From Frigoribacterium sp. CG_9.8 (GTDB lineage: Bacteria > Actinomycetota > Actinomycetes > Actinomycetales > Microbacteriaceae): a stretch of DNA of 64,000 nucleotides. The notes beneath the pieces were generated by a model. The model had not been told where the DNA came from. It made no database searches and saw nothing but the letters and a program-made list of their open reading frames with translations. The stretch lies in assembly GCF_015751965.1 (NCBI RefSeq), contig NZ_JADOVH010000002.1, positions 496,001 through 560,000 on the forward strand, written 5' to 3'. How positions within the stretch are numbered: position 1 is the first letter of the stretch; the number at the start of each line of letters is the position of its first letter. A program made the position numbers and the translations under genes. Below, piece after piece: positions 24,124-34,326 of the stretch.

Positions 24124-25077
24124 ATGGTCGACAACAGTATCCACACCCCCGTCATGCTCGAACGCACGATAGAGCTGCTCAGCCCGGCCCTGTCTCGGCC
24201 GGGAGCAGTGCTCGTCGACGCCACACTCGGCATGGCCGGGCACGCCGAGGCTTTTCTCCAGCGTTTCCCCGGGCTTGTGCTCGTCGGTCTCGATCGCGAC
24301 ACCGATGCTCTCTCCATCGCGGGGGAGCGTCTCGAGCCCTTCGGTGACCGAGTGCACCTTGTCCACACGGTCTATGACCGGTTCGAAGAGTCCCTTGACG
24401 ATTTGGGGTTTACCGAGCCGGCCGGCATTCTCTTCGATCTCGGCGTCTCATCGCTTCAGCTCGATCGGGTTGAGCGCGGTTTCTCCTACTCCAAAGATGC
24501 TCCACTGGACATGCGGATGGACGCGACATCCCCGCTCACCGCCGAGCGCATCCTCGCGGAGTACAGCGAGTCAGAGCTGCGTCGTATCTTCTGGGAGTTT
24601 GGCGAGGAACGTCTCGCCCAGCGCTACGCGAAAAAGATCGTGGAAACCCGTCAGACCCGACCGCTTCTGCGCTCCGCCGAGCTCGTCGAACTGATTACCG
24701 CAGCGACACCCGTTGCGATCCAGCGCAAGGGACATCCAGCCAAACGGGTCTTCCAGGCGCTGCGCATCGAGGTGAACCAGGAGCTCGCGGTGCTCGAGCG
24801 TGCAATCCCGGCCGCCATTCGCGCTCTCGCCGTCGAGGGTCGGATGGTCGTGCTCGCCTACCAATCACTCGAGGACCGCATCGTGAAGCGGGCGCTGGCC
24901 GCGGCATCCTCTTCCACCGCCCCTGCGGGGCTTCCGATCGAGCTGCCGGAACACCGTGCAGAACTCAGACTGCTCGTGCGCGGTGCCGAACTCGCCACCG
25001 ATGACGAGAAAAACGCGAACCCGCGGTCGACCTCAGTGCGGTTGCGCGCCGCCGAACGCATTCGGAGGGCAGCATGA
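24124..25077 (+). CDS. rsmH: 16S rRNA (cytosine-1402-N4)-methyltransferase
   Basis: 317-residue SAM-dependent methyltransferase (MraW) modifying C1402 of 16S rRNA at the ribosomal P site. Family start [13 protein letters not shown] is at residues 7-19; SAM-binding [15 protein letters not shown] near 32 and [10 protein letters not shown] near 58; [11 protein letters not shown] near 102; C-terminal RPSTS-type end reads [15 protein letters not shown]. The ribosome binding site before ATG 24124 is weak. It lies 108 nt after mraZ and overlaps ftsL by 4 nt. Confidence 0.96.
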   Translation: MVDNSIHTPVMLERTIELLSPALSRPGAVLVDATLGMAGHAEAFLQRFPGLVLVGLDRDTDALSIAGERLEPFGDRVHLVHTVYDRFEESLDDLGFTEPAGILFDLGVSSLQLDRVERGFSYSKDAPLDMRMDATSPLTAERILAEYSESELRRIFWEFGEERLAQRYAKKIVETRQTRPLLRSAELVELITAATPVAIQRKGHPAKRVFQALRIEVNQELAVLERAIPAAIRALAVEGRMVVLAYQSLEDRIVKRALAAASSSTAPAGLPIELPEHRAELRLLVRGAELATDDEKNANPRSTSVRLRAAERIRRAA

Positions 25078-25688
25078 GCAACAGTCTCGCCATCGATCCG
25101 TCGGTATTCCCACCGGCAATACCGGATAGCCAGCCGCGCCATATCGAGATCGTGTCGACCCGCGGCCAGAAGCGGGCGCGCCCCAAAGTTGTTTATGCGC
25201 TCGTCGCCATTGCTGGACTTTTCGTCATCCTGATGGCCCAGTTGCTCCTGAGTATCTGGCTGTCGGATGGCGCGTATCAGATTTCTGGATTGCAGCAAAC
25301 CCAGCGCGACCTGTCTCGTGACCAGCAAGCTCTCGGTGAGACGCTCAGCGTGCTGCAGTCTCCGCAAAACCTCGCGGGTCAGGCGTCCGCGCTCGGAATG
25401 GTCATGAACACCGGCAGTCAGGGCTACCTCAGTCTGTCGGGGGGTGTCAGTCGCGCCCCGACTGCGGCGACCGCCGATACCTCCGTCGCTGCGGATGCCG
25501 CGCTCTACACCCCTAACGCGCTCATCACCCCTGACATCTCGGCTCTCGGAGCCGCAGCCGCAGCAGCCGCAGCGGAAGCGGAAGCGGCGGGCACGGGCGC
25601 GCCTTCCGGATCCACGGGTACGGGTTCTGTAGCGTCCACCCCGGGAAGTAGCGCACCCAATGCCTTACCGTCACCGGTGACCCGCTGA
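25074..25688 (+). CDS. ftsL: FtsL-like cell division protein
   Basis: 204-residue bitopic membrane protein in the ftsL position between rsmH and ftsI. A cytoplasmic N-terminus of about 38 residues precedes one transmembrane helix (about 39-61), then a coiled-coil-like extracellular part (about 68-110). The tail is low-complexity Ala/Glu/Gly/Ser/Thr (about 150-204), with an alanine run. FtsL links FtsQ/FtsB to FtsW-FtsI in the divisome. ATG 25074 overlaps the rsmH stop (ATGA). Assignment is by position and topology since FtsL sequence is poorly conserved. Confidence 0.82.
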   Translation: MSNSLAIDPSVFPPAIPDSQPRHIEIVSTRGQKRARPKVVYALVAIAGLFVILMAQLLLSIWLSDGAYQISGLQQTQRDLSRDQQALGETLSVLQSPQNLAGQASALGMVMNTGSQGYLSLSGGVSRAPTAATADTSVAADAALYTPNALITPDISALGAAAAAAAAEAEAAGTGAPSGSTGTGSVASTPGSSAPNALPSPVTR

Positions 25689-25733
25689 CCCGCTGATCAT
25701 CCGCACCACCGAAACTTCGTGAAGGAGGCGCCA

Positions 25734-27521
25734 GTGACCAATCCCCGCCGCAGCCGCCGCCGCCTCGCCCTAGCGATCGTGATGGTGTTCGCCGTCGTTG
25801 GTGTCTTCGCGGTGCGTCTTGTCGACATCCAAATCGTGCGTGCCGACCAGCTCACCTCTGACGCGCTCAATAAACGTGCGGTCGAAATTCCCACGTACGC
25901 GGCACGCGGAGACATCGTGGACACCAACGGTGTGGCATTGGCCAACAGTGTCAATCGCTACGACGTTGCTGTCTCTCCGATGAACTTCGCGAAGATGGAT
26001 TCGGATGGCGGTTTCACGGTCCGCGCAGAGGACGGCAAGAAAACCACGGTGACGGTGCTGCAGGCCGCGACCGACCTCGCGACACTGACACAGCAGGACC
26101 CGGCAACCGTGTACCAGTCGATGACCCAGAATCCGAAGTCGAACTACGCTCTGGTCACCAAGTCCGTCGACCTCGCAACACGGCGTGCGATCGAGAAGCT
26201 CAAAATCCCAGGCATCGTCTTCCAATTCCATCCCAAGCGCACCTATCCGAACGGTGCCGTTGCCGGCAACCTCACGGGCTATATGAGCACGGACGGACCG
26301 GGTGGCGGGCTCGAGGTCACCGCGAAAGACTGCCTGACTAGCGTCAACGGGGCCACCAGCTACGAGCAGGGCGCAGACGGCGTGCAGATTCCGGGCAGTG
26401 CTGTCACACGCAAGACAGCCACGCCCGGTGGCACGCTCACGCTCGCAATCGACAGCGACCTTCAGTGGTTCTCCACGCAGGCCGTCGCCGAGCAGGGCAC
26501 CGCGATCGGAGCTACGTCCGGCACCGCAGTCGTGCTTCGCATCAAAGACTTCCACGTCATGGCGGCCACCGACTGGCCGGCGGTCGACCCCAACAACATC
26601 GACGGATCGGACGTCGCGAACTTCGGATCACAGGCGTTTACTGCCGCATACGAGCCCGGGTCGGTCTTCAAGGCGATGTCTGCCGCGATCCTGCTCGATT
26701 CCGGCATCGGATCGCCGACCATGCAGGCAACCGTGCCCTCGCGGTGGGCAACGCCAGAGGGTGGGTTCGTGCGCGATGCCACAGCGCATCCGACCCAACA
26801 GCTCACTCTCACCGGCGTCCTGCAGAACTCGTCGAACGTCGGCATCTCGATGCTCGGGTCTCAGGTGCCGGAGGATGTGCGTCTCGCCTACATGAAGAAG
26901 TTCGGCCTCGGTCAAAAGACCGATATCAATTTCCTGGGTGAGGGGACCGGCAGCCTGGGTGTCACCGGCAACAGTTCCAAACCGTGGGACAACCAGAGCA
27001 AATACAACGTGCTCTACGGACAGGGCGTTTCTGCCACAGCACTGCAGGTGGCACAGATTTTTGGAACCCTGGGCAATGGCGGCATGAGACTGCCACTGAC
27101 CCTGGTGGAGAACTGTACGAAAGCCGACGGCACCGTGACCGGTATTCCTTCGACCACAGGAACACGGGTCGTCTCCGAAAGCACAGCGAAGACAGTTGTG
27201 AACATGCTCGAAAGTGTCGTGCAGGGTGGTGAGCTCTCGTCGGCGGTGAATATTCCGGGATACCGTGTGGCGGGTAAGAGTGGCACAGCCGAGGTAGCGG
27301 GACCCGGTGGCTACACCTCTGATCGCATCGTGTCTTTCGCCGGAATCGCCCCGGCCGAGGACCCGCAATACGTCGTCGTCGTGACCTACACCAAGCCAGC
27401 TACGATGAGAACGTCGGCTGCTGCGGCGCCGACTTTCAAGAAGATTATGTCCCAAGTGCTCACAAAGTACCGGGTACCCCCGTCGAAAACACCATCCACC
27501 TACCCGGCGACGACATGGTGA
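25734..27521 (+). CDS. ftsI: Peptidoglycan transpeptidase FtsI (class B PBP)
   Basis: 595-residue division-specific DD-transpeptidase (PbpB). One N-terminal transmembrane helix (about 8-28) precedes the pedestal domain. The penicillin-binding domain has S310-V-F-K313 (active-site serine), S366-S-N368 and K515-S-G517. GTG 25734 directly follows GAAGGAGG; the in-frame GTG 25719 lies upstream of that site. It lies 45 nt after ftsL and 13 nt before murE. There are no C-terminal PASTA domains. FtsI works with FtsW in septal wall synthesis. Confidence 0.96.
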   Translation: MTNPRRSRRRLALAIVMVFAVVGVFAVRLVDIQIVRADQLTSDALNKRAVEIPTYAARGDIVDTNGVALANSVNRYDVAVSPMNFAKMDSDGGFTVRAEDGKKTTVTVLQAATDLATLTQQDPATVYQSMTQNPKSNYALVTKSVDLATRRAIEKLKIPGIVFQFHPKRTYPNGAVAGNLTGYMSTDGPGGGLEVTAKDCLTSVNGATSYEQGADGVQIPGSAVTRKTATPGGTLTLAIDSDLQWFSTQAVAEQGTAIGATSGTAVVLRIKDFHVMAATDWPAVDPNNIDGSDVANFGSQAFTAAYEPGSVFKAMSAAILLDSGIGSPTMQATVPSRWATPEGGFVRDATAHPTQQLTLTGVLQNSSNVGISMLGSQVPEDVRLAYMKKFGLGQKTDINFLGEGTGSLGVTGNSSKPWDNQSKYNVLYGQGVSATALQVAQIFGTLGNGGMRLPLTLVENCTKADGTVTGIPSTTGTRVVSESTAKTVVNMLESVVQGGELSSAVNIPGYRVAGKSGTAEVAGPGGYTSDRIVSFAGIAPAEDPQYVVVVTYTKPATMRTSAAAAPTFKKIMSQVLTKYRVPPSKTPSTYPATTW

Positions 27522-27534
27522 GGAAGTAGCTGCT

Positions 27535-29073
27535 GTGAGCGCACGGATCCCCCCGGTACTGCGGCCGGAGCATCCGCTGGCCAGGCCTCTTACCGCACTC
27601 ATTTCTGAGTTCGGGCTCGGCTCGGTCGGCTCGCCCGATGGCGTCGAAATCACCGGAGTCACCCTTCGCTCGACCGAGGTGGAGGCCGGAGACCTGTACG
27701 TGGGCATCCAGGGATTGCACAGCCACGGCGCACAGTACGCGTCCCAGGCTGCCGCGAGCGGGGCGGTCGCGGTGCTCACCGACGCAGCCGGAGCGAGCTT
27801 GGCCGCCAACAGCGGGGTGCCGATCGTGATCGTGGACTCTCCGCGTGCGGCTCTCGGCACTATTTCGGCCTGGGTGTATCGCACCAACGAGAATCCGCCC
27901 CTCATGTTCGGTGTCACCGGCACAAATGGAAAGACCTCCACCGCCTACATCCTCGAAGCGATTCTCAAGCAGCTCGGGCTCGTGACCGGACTCTCCTCCA
28001 CCGCCGAACGCCATATCGGGGACGAGAGCGTCGTCTCGCGGCTCACGACCCCGGAGGCGAGCGAGATGCACGCGCTGCTGGCCCGGATGCGCGAGAGACA
28101 CGTGCGAGCTGTGGCCGTGGAGGTCAGCGCACAGGCGCTCACCAGCAACCGGGTCGATGGCCTCATGTTCGATGTCGTAGCCTTCACCAACCTCAGCCAC
28201 GACCATCTCGATGACTATGTCGACATGGAGGAGTATTTCGAGGCAAAGCTCGATTTCTTCGATCTGAAGCGCGGACGGCGGGGCGTCGTCTCGCTCGACA
28301 CAGTCTGGGGCCAGAAGGTCGTCGACCGTTCGCGAATCCCCGTCACGACACTCTCAGCGACGCGCGGTGTCGTGGCGCAGTGGAACGTCGAGATTCTCGA
28401 CGAGCGCGCGTCCGGTGTCGAATTCACCCTCACCGGCCCCCAGGGGCGCTCGATCACCACCCATGTGCCGCTCATCGGCTGGCACATGGCGGCGAACGCT
28501 GCCCTCGCGATCGTGATGCTGGTCGAGGCCGGGTTTGACCTCGATGCCATCGGCCAGGCCGTGGAAAATGGCATCGACGCCTACCTACCCGGGCGCACCG
28601 AGCGGGTCTCCGGTGACAGCGGCCCCAGCGTTTACGTTGATTTCGGCCACAGCCCTGATGCCTTTCTCAACACTCTCGGTGCGGTGAGCAAGTTCACCAC
28701 CGGCCGCGTGATCATGGTCTTCGGCGCCGATGGCGACCGTGATGCTACTAAACGCCATGAGATGGGCCGGGTTGCGTCGGAAGGCTCGGATATCCTGGTG
28801 ATCACCGACCATCACCCCAGATTTGAAGATCCGGAATCGATTCGGGCGACCCTGATCGAGGGTGCAAATCTCGCGGAGCACCCGGCCGAATTGCATGAGG
28901 TATCTCCGCCGGAGAAGGCGATTCGCGCGGCGGTTGCGCTCGCGAAGGCGGGCGACTCCATCCTTTGGGCCGGCCCCGGCCACCAGGACTACCGCGACAT
29001 CCGGGGCGAGCGCACACCCTACTCTGCCCGCGCGGAGGCCAGGGCGGCCCTGCGGGAAGCGGGTTGGGTCTAG
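27535..29073 (+). CDS. murE: UDP-MurNAc-tripeptide synthetase MurE (non-canonical specificity motif)
   Basis: 512-residue Mur ligase adding the third amino acid to UDP-MurNAc-dipeptide. ATP loop TGTNGKTS (K133), central domain, C-terminal domain with the substrate-selecting loop at residues 424-433. That loop reads TDHHPRFEDP where DAP-adding enzymes have TDDNPRxEDP, so DDNPR is replaced by D425-H-H-P-R429. This argues against standard meso-diaminopimelate addition and fits the diamino acids (Lys, Orn, diaminobutyrate) of Microbacteriaceae B-type wall. GTG 27535 follows GAGGAAG. murF starts at the very next base after the stop. Confidence 0.94.
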   Translation: MSARIPPVLRPEHPLARPLTALISEFGLGSVGSPDGVEITGVTLRSTEVEAGDLYVGIQGLHSHGAQYASQAAASGAVAVLTDAAGASLAANSGVPIVIVDSPRAALGTISAWVYRTNENPPLMFGVTGTNGKTSTAYILEAILKQLGLVTGLSSTAERHIGDESVVSRLTTPEASEMHALLARMRERHVRAVAVEVSAQALTSNRVDGLMFDVVAFTNLSHDHLDDYVDMEEYFEAKLDFFDLKRGRRGVVSLDTVWGQKVVDRSRIPVTTLSATRGVVAQWNVEILDERASGVEFTLTGPQGRSITTHVPLIGWHMAANAALAIVMLVEAGFDLDAIGQAVENGIDAYLPGRTERVSGDSGPSVYVDFGHSPDAFLNTLGAVSKFTTGRVIMVFGADGDRDATKRHEMGRVASEGSDILVITDHHPRFEDPESIRATLIEGANLAEHPAELHEVSPPEKAIRAAVALAKAGDSILWAGPGHQDYRDIRGERTPYSARAEARAALREAGWV

Positions 29074-30477
29074 ATGATCTCCCTCACTCTTGGCGAACTC
29101 TCGTCGGCCGTCGGCGGAACCCTGCATCTTGCTCCTGACGCCCACGACTCCGACCAGATCACCGGATCTGTGCTGACCGACTCCCGACTCGTCACCCCCG
29201 GTTCGATTTTCATCGCCCTTCCCGGAGAGGTGTCTGACGGACACCTCTTCGTGCCGTCCGCCATGGACAGCGGTGCAGCCGTCGTGCTCGTCGATCACCT
29301 GCTCGAACTCCCGGTGTGCCAGATCGTGGTCGAGGATACGCTCACCGCCCTTGCCGATCTTGCTCGATTCGTGGTCGCAACGGTGCGTGCTCGGGGCGAG
29401 CTTCGAGTCATCGGCATCACCGGCTCGAACGGCAAGACCACAACCAAGAACATGCTGCGGGCGGTGCTCGAGACCGCCGGCGCGACGATCGCCCCGCCCG
29501 GCTCGTACAACAACCAGGTCGGGGCACCGCTCACCATGCTCTCCATCGACCTCGATACGCGTTTTCTCGTGGTGGAGATGGGGGCTGCCGGAATCGGGGA
29601 GATCGCCCGAACCGTGGGCATCGCCATCCCGGATATCTCGGTCGTGCTCAAGGTGGGACTGGCTCACGCCGGAGCATTCGGCGGTATCGAACAGACTCAG
29701 CTGGCCAAGTCCGAGATCGTGACCCAACTTTCGGCTGATGCCGTCGCGGTGCTCAACATCGATGACGAACGGGTAGCGGCGATGGTCACGCTCACGAAGG
29801 CGCGCCCGGTGTGGTTTGGCCTGGATGCTTCGGCCGACGTGCGCGCGGATGACCTTCGCACCACCGCTTCCGGTACCGCGTTCACACTCATCGAGGGCGA
29901 CATCCACCGGCCCGTCCTGCTCAGGATCCTCGGAGAGCACCACGTGATGAACGCGCTGGCCACCCTCGCAGTAGCCCGTGAGCTCGGTGTCGACCTCGAC
30001 ATCGCCATCCGCGCGCTCGAGGCTGTGCCGCGCGCTGAGCGCTGGCGCATGGAAGTGTTGACCAGGGCGGACGGTGTCGTGGTGATCAACGATGCCTACA
30101 ATGCGAGTCCCGACTCGATGTCGGCTGCACTGAAGGCCCTGGCGCAGGTCGTCACAGCCGGCCAGCGGTCGATCGCGATTCTCGGCGAGATGACTGCCCT
30201 CGGAGAGTTTTCCGATGAGGAACACGACCGTATCGGTCGGCTCGTCGTTCGCCTGAACATCCACAAGCTCATCGTCGTGGGCCACGGTGCTCGGCACATC
30301 CACAATGCCGCCGGACGGGAAGGCTCCTGGGATGGGGAATCGATGCTCGTTGAGACCGCCGACGAGGCATACGAACTGCTTCGTGGCGATGTGCGTGCCG
30401 GCGACGTCGTGCTCGTGAAGTCGTCGAAGTCTGCCAATCTTCGATTTCTCGGGGACCGGATAGGCGAGGTGAGCTGA
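29074..30477 (+). CDS. murF: UDP-MurNAc-tripeptide:D-alanyl-D-alanine ligase
   Basis: 467-residue Mur ligase completing the UDP-MurNAc pentapeptide with D-Ala-D-Ala. ATP loop TGSNGKTTTKN with K121; YNNQVGAPLT near 145 and VVEMGAAGIGEI near 165 are MurF signatures; NDAYNASPDSM in the C-terminal domain. Full length. ATG 29074 is adjacent to the murE stop and mraY begins immediately after its own stop, so this is tight operon packing. Confidence 0.97.
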   Translation: MISLTLGELSSAVGGTLHLAPDAHDSDQITGSVLTDSRLVTPGSIFIALPGEVSDGHLFVPSAMDSGAAVVLVDHLLELPVCQIVVEDTLTALADLARFVVATVRARGELRVIGITGSNGKTTTKNMLRAVLETAGATIAPPGSYNNQVGAPLTMLSIDLDTRFLVVEMGAAGIGEIARTVGIAIPDISVVLKVGLAHAGAFGGIEQTQLAKSEIVTQLSADAVAVLNIDDERVAAMVTLTKARPVWFGLDASADVRADDLRTTASGTAFTLIEGDIHRPVLLRILGEHHVMNALATLAVARELGVDLDIAIRALEAVPRAERWRMEVLTRADGVVVINDAYNASPDSMSAALKALAQVVTAGQRSIAILGEMTALGEFSDEEHDRIGRLVVRLNIHKLIVVGHGARHIHNAAGREGSWDGESMLVETADEAYELLRGDVRAGDVVLVKSSKSANLRFLGDRIGEVS

Positions 30478-31578
30478 GTGATTGCGCTCCTCACCGCCGG
30501 CGGCGTCAGCATGGTCTTCACGCTGCTGCTGACACCGTTATTCGCCCGCACCTTCCGGCGGCTCAAGCTTGGCCAGTTCATCCGCGCCGACACCCCGACG
30601 GCCCACGTGATGAAGCGTGGAACGCCGTCGATGGGGGGAATCGTCTTCGTTACCGCGTCGATCGTCGGCTATTTTGTCGGGCATCTCGTGGCGGGAGACT
30701 CTGTCGCGGGCTCCGGGATCCTGGTGCTCGCCATGATGGCCGGGGTCGGTCTTATCGGTTTCATCGATGACTTCCTCAAGGTCAAGCGCCAAAACAGCAT
30801 CGGGCTCGCCGGACCATACAAAATCCTCGGCACAGTGATCGTGGCCATCGTGTTCGGCATAATTTCACTTGTGTACCGGGATGCCAATCGCCGCACTCCC
30901 GCCTCCACGGCGATTTCATTCGTGCGCGATCTCAACTTCGATTTCGTTGCCGTCTTCGGCACGACCGTGGGTATCGCCCTGTTCATCGCCTGGATCGCGC
31001 TGATCACCACGGCAACGACGAACGCAGTGAACCTCGCTGACGGTCTCGACGGACTGGCCGCCGGATCCTCGATCCTCGCGATCGGTTCGTACATCTTCAT
31101 CGGCTTCTGGCAGTCGAACCAGTCGTGCTTCAGCGCGAAAGTCGGCGAGAACCTGTTCAAGTGCTACACCGTGTCACGCCCCTTTGATATTGCGGTGGTG
31201 GCTGCAGCAATCGTCGGTGCGCTCATCGGCTTCCTCTGGTGGAACACGGCACCCGCGCAGATCATGATGGGCGACACCGGGTCGTTCGCCCTCGGGGGAG
31301 CACTTGCTGCCCTCGCGATCCTCTCCCGCACCGAGCTGCTCCTGATGTTGATCGGTGGTCTGTTCCTCGTGATCACCGGGCAGGTGATCGTTCAGCGCAT
31401 CTACTTCAAGGTCACCCATGGCAAACGCATCTGGCGAGCGAGCCCGCTGCATCACCACTTCGAAATGAAGGGCTGGGCCGAGGTCACGATCGTCGTGCGC
31501 TTCTGGATCATCTCCGCCCTGTTCGTCGCTGCGGGAGTTGGCACCTTTTACTTCGAATGGCTCTCTCGGGTTCGCTGA
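30478..31578 (+). CDS. mraY: Phospho-MurNAc-pentapeptide transferase
   Basis: 366-residue integral membrane enzyme making lipid I from UDP-MurNAc-pentapeptide and undecaprenyl phosphate. About ten hydrophobic helices; cytoplasmic active-site motifs [10 protein letters not shown] (near 98), [15 protein letters not shown] (near 182), [11 protein letters not shown] (near 263) and HHHFEMKGW near the C-terminus. GTG 30478 directly follows the murF stop. Its stop shares one base with the murD ATG. Confidence 0.97.
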   Translation: MIALLTAGGVSMVFTLLLTPLFARTFRRLKLGQFIRADTPTAHVMKRGTPSMGGIVFVTASIVGYFVGHLVAGDSVAGSGILVLAMMAGVGLIGFIDDFLKVKRQNSIGLAGPYKILGTVIVAIVFGIISLVYRDANRRTPASTAISFVRDLNFDFVAVFGTTVGIALFIAWIALITTATTNAVNLADGLDGLAAGSSILAIGSYIFIGFWQSNQSCFSAKVGENLFKCYTVSRPFDIAVVAAAIVGALIGFLWWNTAPAQIMMGDTGSFALGGALAALAILSRTELLLMLIGGLFLVITGQVIVQRIYFKVTHGKRIWRASPLHHHFEMKGWAEVTIVVRFWIISALFVAAGVGTFYFEWLSRVR

Positions 31579-33101
31579 TGACACGAACAGCGGATGATGT
31601 TGCGGGACTCACCGGCTGGAACGCCGACTGGGCTGGGCTTCGAGTCGCAGTGCTCGGTCTTGGCCTCACTGGTTTCTCTGTTGCGGACACCCTCGCAGAG
31701 CTGCGGGCGGAAATGATCGTGCTCGCGGATCGGGCGGATGAAGACATCGCCGACCTGCTCGACGTAATCGGCGTCCGCCTGTTGCGGGATGACCTCGAAA
31801 GCGAGCTTGCGACCTTTGCCCCCGAGCTTGTTGTGGTGTCACCGGGCTTTGCTCCGACGCATCCGCTCGTTGAGTGGTGCATCTCAGCTGGCGTGCCGAT
31901 CTGGGGGGATATCGAATTGGCCTGGCGCCTGCGTGACCGCTCCGGGCGAGTAGCCGACTGGATTGCGATCACCGGCACCAATGGAAAGACCACCACGACC
32001 CAGCTCACCACCGCGATGCTTGTCGCCGGTGGTAAGCGGGCGATCGCGTGTGGAAACGTCGGGAGTGCGGTGCTCGATGCCGTGCGCGATCCGATCGGGT
32101 TCGACGCTCTCGTCGTCGAACTCTCGAGTTTTCAGCTGCACTACCTGCACTCGATGTCCGCTTTCTCCAGTGTGTGCCTCAATGTCGCCGTCGACCATAT
32201 CGACTGGCATGGCTCCGAACAGGCGTATCGCGCGGCCAAGGCACGCATCTACGAGCGCACCCGGGTCGCCTGCGTCTACAACCTCGAAGATGCCGCCACC
32301 CGAGAATTCGTTGAAGATGCAGAGGTGGTGGACGGATGTCGTGCGATCGGCTTTGGTCGCGGGCTTCCCGGCCCGAGCGATATCGGCCTCGTCAACGAGA
32401 TCGTGGTGGACCGCGCGTTCCTTCCCGACCGTTGGCGTTCCGCCACCGAGATCACCACCGTCGATGAACTCGACACCGTCGGGCTCGGCTCGCCGCACAT
32501 GATCGCGAACGTGCTGGCGGCCTGCGCACTCGCCCGATCTTTCGACGTGTCACCCGGTGACATCCGCACCGCTCTGCTGGCATTCAAAACGGATAACCAC
32601 CGAACCCAGACGATTCTCGAGCGGGCCGGGATCCGCTGGGTGAATGATTCGAAGGCAACCAATCCCCATGCCGCCCAGGCGGCGCTGGAATCCTTCGATT
32701 CCGTGGTCTGGGTGGTCGGTGGCCTGCTCAAGGGGGTTGATATCACCGAACTGGTGGCGGGCAATCGGGAGCGCCTGCGTGCGGCAATCCTGATCGGGGC
32801 CGATCGCTCGGCACTGCGCGACGCGTTCGCGCGACACGCGCCCGCGCTGCCGGTGTTCGAGGTCGACACGGCCGAAACTGGGGTGGTGATGCCGACAGTC
32901 GTCAGACTGGCGGTGTCGGTAGCCCAACGCGGGGACACGGTACTGCTCGCGCCGGCGGCTGCATCCATGGACCAGTTCACCGATTACGCCGACCGGGGCA
33001 ACCGGTTCGCCGAGGCGGTACGAGAAGCAGACCACGAACGAGAGACAGACGGAGAGGCCACGGATGACGACGAGCCCCCCGCGACCGCGGTCGAAGGGTA
33101 G
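31578..33101 (+). CDS. murD: UDP-MurNAc-L-alanine:D-glutamate ligase
   Basis: 507-residue Mur ligase adding D-glutamate. N-terminal Rossmann part with LGLGLTGFS, ATP loop TGTNGKTTT (K137), GNVGSAV, LSSFQL near 187, NDSKATNPHA near 355 and a GGLLKG loop. ATG 31578 overlaps the mraY stop by one base. The C-terminal tail is acidic and overlaps the ftsW start by 38 bases, so both reading frames are used there. Confidence 0.96.
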   Translation: MTRTADDVAGLTGWNADWAGLRVAVLGLGLTGFSVADTLAELRAEMIVLADRADEDIADLLDVIGVRLLRDDLESELATFAPELVVVSPGFAPTHPLVEWCISAGVPIWGDIELAWRLRDRSGRVADWIAITGTNGKTTTTQLTTAMLVAGGKRAIACGNVGSAVLDAVRDPIGFDALVVELSSFQLHYLHSMSAFSSVCLNVAVDHIDWHGSEQAYRAAKARIYERTRVACVYNLEDAATREFVEDAEVVDGCRAIGFGRGLPGPSDIGLVNEIVVDRAFLPDRWRSATEITTVDELDTVGLGSPHMIANVLAACALARSFDVSPGDIRTALLAFKTDNHRTQTILERAGIRWVNDSKATNPHAAQAALESFDSVVWVVGGLLKGVDITELVAGNRERLRAAILIGADRSALRDAFARHAPALPVFEVDTAETGVVMPTVVRLAVSVAQRGDTVLLAPAAASMDQFTDYADRGNRFAEAVREADHERETDGEATDDDEPPATAVEG

Positions 33102-34326
33102 GCCGGCGGCTCGCCCGGTGAATCCGTCCTCCTCGGATGACTCACGCGGGCCTGCTGCCATCGTCACCGTCAAGCGCCTGTTCACCGCCGAGACTGGCAA
33201 CTATTTCCTCCTGCTCGGAACGACCCTGTTCCTGGTGGTGTTCGGCCTCATCATGGTTCTCTCCTCATCGGCGGTCGAGTCATTCATCACGAGCGGTGAC
33301 TTCTTCAACGGTTTCGTGCGCCAGGTGGCATTCGCCGCTTTCGGTGTACCGCTGATGCTGGTCGCCGCTCGACTTCCTGTGTTTTTCTGGAAGAAGTGGG
33401 CCGGCCGTCTGATGGCTTTCGCGATCGGGCTCCAACTGCTGGTCTACATCCCCGGTATCGGTGTCGAAGTCAATGGAAACCGCAACTGGATCAACATCGC
33501 CGGTTTCACTGCCCAGCCGTCGGAACTCGTCAAGGTTGCGCTCGTGCTCTGGCTCGCTAAGTCCCTCGCGGCTATCCAGGACCGCCTCGGGGACTGGCGT
33601 GCACTCGCAAAGCTGCTCATCCCAGCCGGAATCGCGACAGTTCTCAACCTCATTGGCGGCGACGTCGGCACGGTGATCATCTTTATCGCGATCATCTTCG
33701 CCGCTCTCTTCTTCGCCGGAGTCAATCTGCGGTTGCTCGCAGTGCCGCTTGTCGTGCTCGCGTTGGCTGGGGCGTCACTCTCCCTCGGCTCCAGCTCACG
33801 GGCGGCCCGGATCGCCCAGTTTGTCAGGGGGTGTCAGACCGACTCTGATCCCCTCGGATTGTGCTGGCAGACAGTCCACGGTTGGTGGGCCCTGGCCTCC
33901 GGAGGGATCTTCGGCGTGGGGCTCGGCAACTCGAAGCTCAAGTGGTCGTGGTTACCCGAAGCGGCAAACGACTTTATTTTTGCCATCATCGGTGAAGAGC
34001 TCGGGCTCATTGGAGCCATTCTCGTGCTCGTACTTCTCCTCGTGCTCGCAATCACCTTCCTGAGGATCATCCGAGCGCGTCGGGAGACCGACGCATTCGC
34101 TCGCGTTGCCGTGAGTGCTGTGCTGGTCTGGATCATCGGACAGGCCTTCGTCAATATTGCCGTCGTACTTGGACTGTTGCCCGTGCTGGGGGTTCCGCTT
34201 CCCCTGATCTCATCGGGCGGGTCAGCGCTCACCACCACGCTGCTCGGCATCGGAATCGTTTTGTCCTTTGCCCGCCACGCTCCGGATGTCGAATCGGCAC
34301 CTATGACCAGCGGTCGCGCGGCGTGA
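33064..34326 (+). CDS. ftsW: Lipid II polymerase FtsW (SEDS family)
   Basis: 420-residue polytopic membrane glycosyltransferase of the divisome, polymerising lipid II with FtsI. About ten transmembrane segments; family motifs GNRNWINI (near 140), FTAQPSELVKVALVLWLA in blocks, and the C-terminal GVPLPLISSGGSA. The N-terminal 35 residues are Pro/Arg/Ser-rich and cytoplasmic. GGAGAGG within murD precedes ATG 33064. It overlaps murG by 4 nt. Confidence 0.96.
   Translation: MTTSPPRPRSKGRPAARPVNPSSSDDSRGPAAIVTVKRLFTAETGNYFLLLGTTLFLVVFGLIMVLSSSAVESFITSGDFFNGFVRQVAFAAFGVPLMLVAARLPVFFWKKWAGRLMAFAIGLQLLVYIPGIGVEVNGNRNWINIAGFTAQPSELVKVALVLWLAKSLAAIQDRLGDWRALAKLLIPAGIATVLNLIGGDVGTVIIFIAIIFAALFFAGVNLRLLAVPLVVLALAGASLSLGSSSRAARIAQFVRGCQTDSDPLGLCWQTVHGWWALASGGIFGVGLGNSKLKWSWLPEAANDFIFAIIGEELGLIGAILVLVLLLVLAITFLRIIRARRETDAFARVAVSAVLVWIIGQAFVNIAVVLGLLPVLGVPLPLISSGGSALTTTLLGIGIVLSFARHAPDVESAPMTSGRAA

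Noticed and set aside
26628-27941. 437-codon open frame on the minus strand
   Set aside because: Shadow of ftsI and murE; no start signal and no family features.
28585-30303. 572-codon open frame on the minus strand
   Set aside because: It is antisense to murE and murF, which have complete motifs and tight operon spacing. Long antisense frames are common in high-GC DNA; the translation is Arg/Asp/His-rich with no recognisable domain.
31239-31577. N-terminal extension of MurD
   Set aside because: The in-frame open region lies within mraY in another frame; ATG 31578 overlaps the mraY stop and matches MurD starts.
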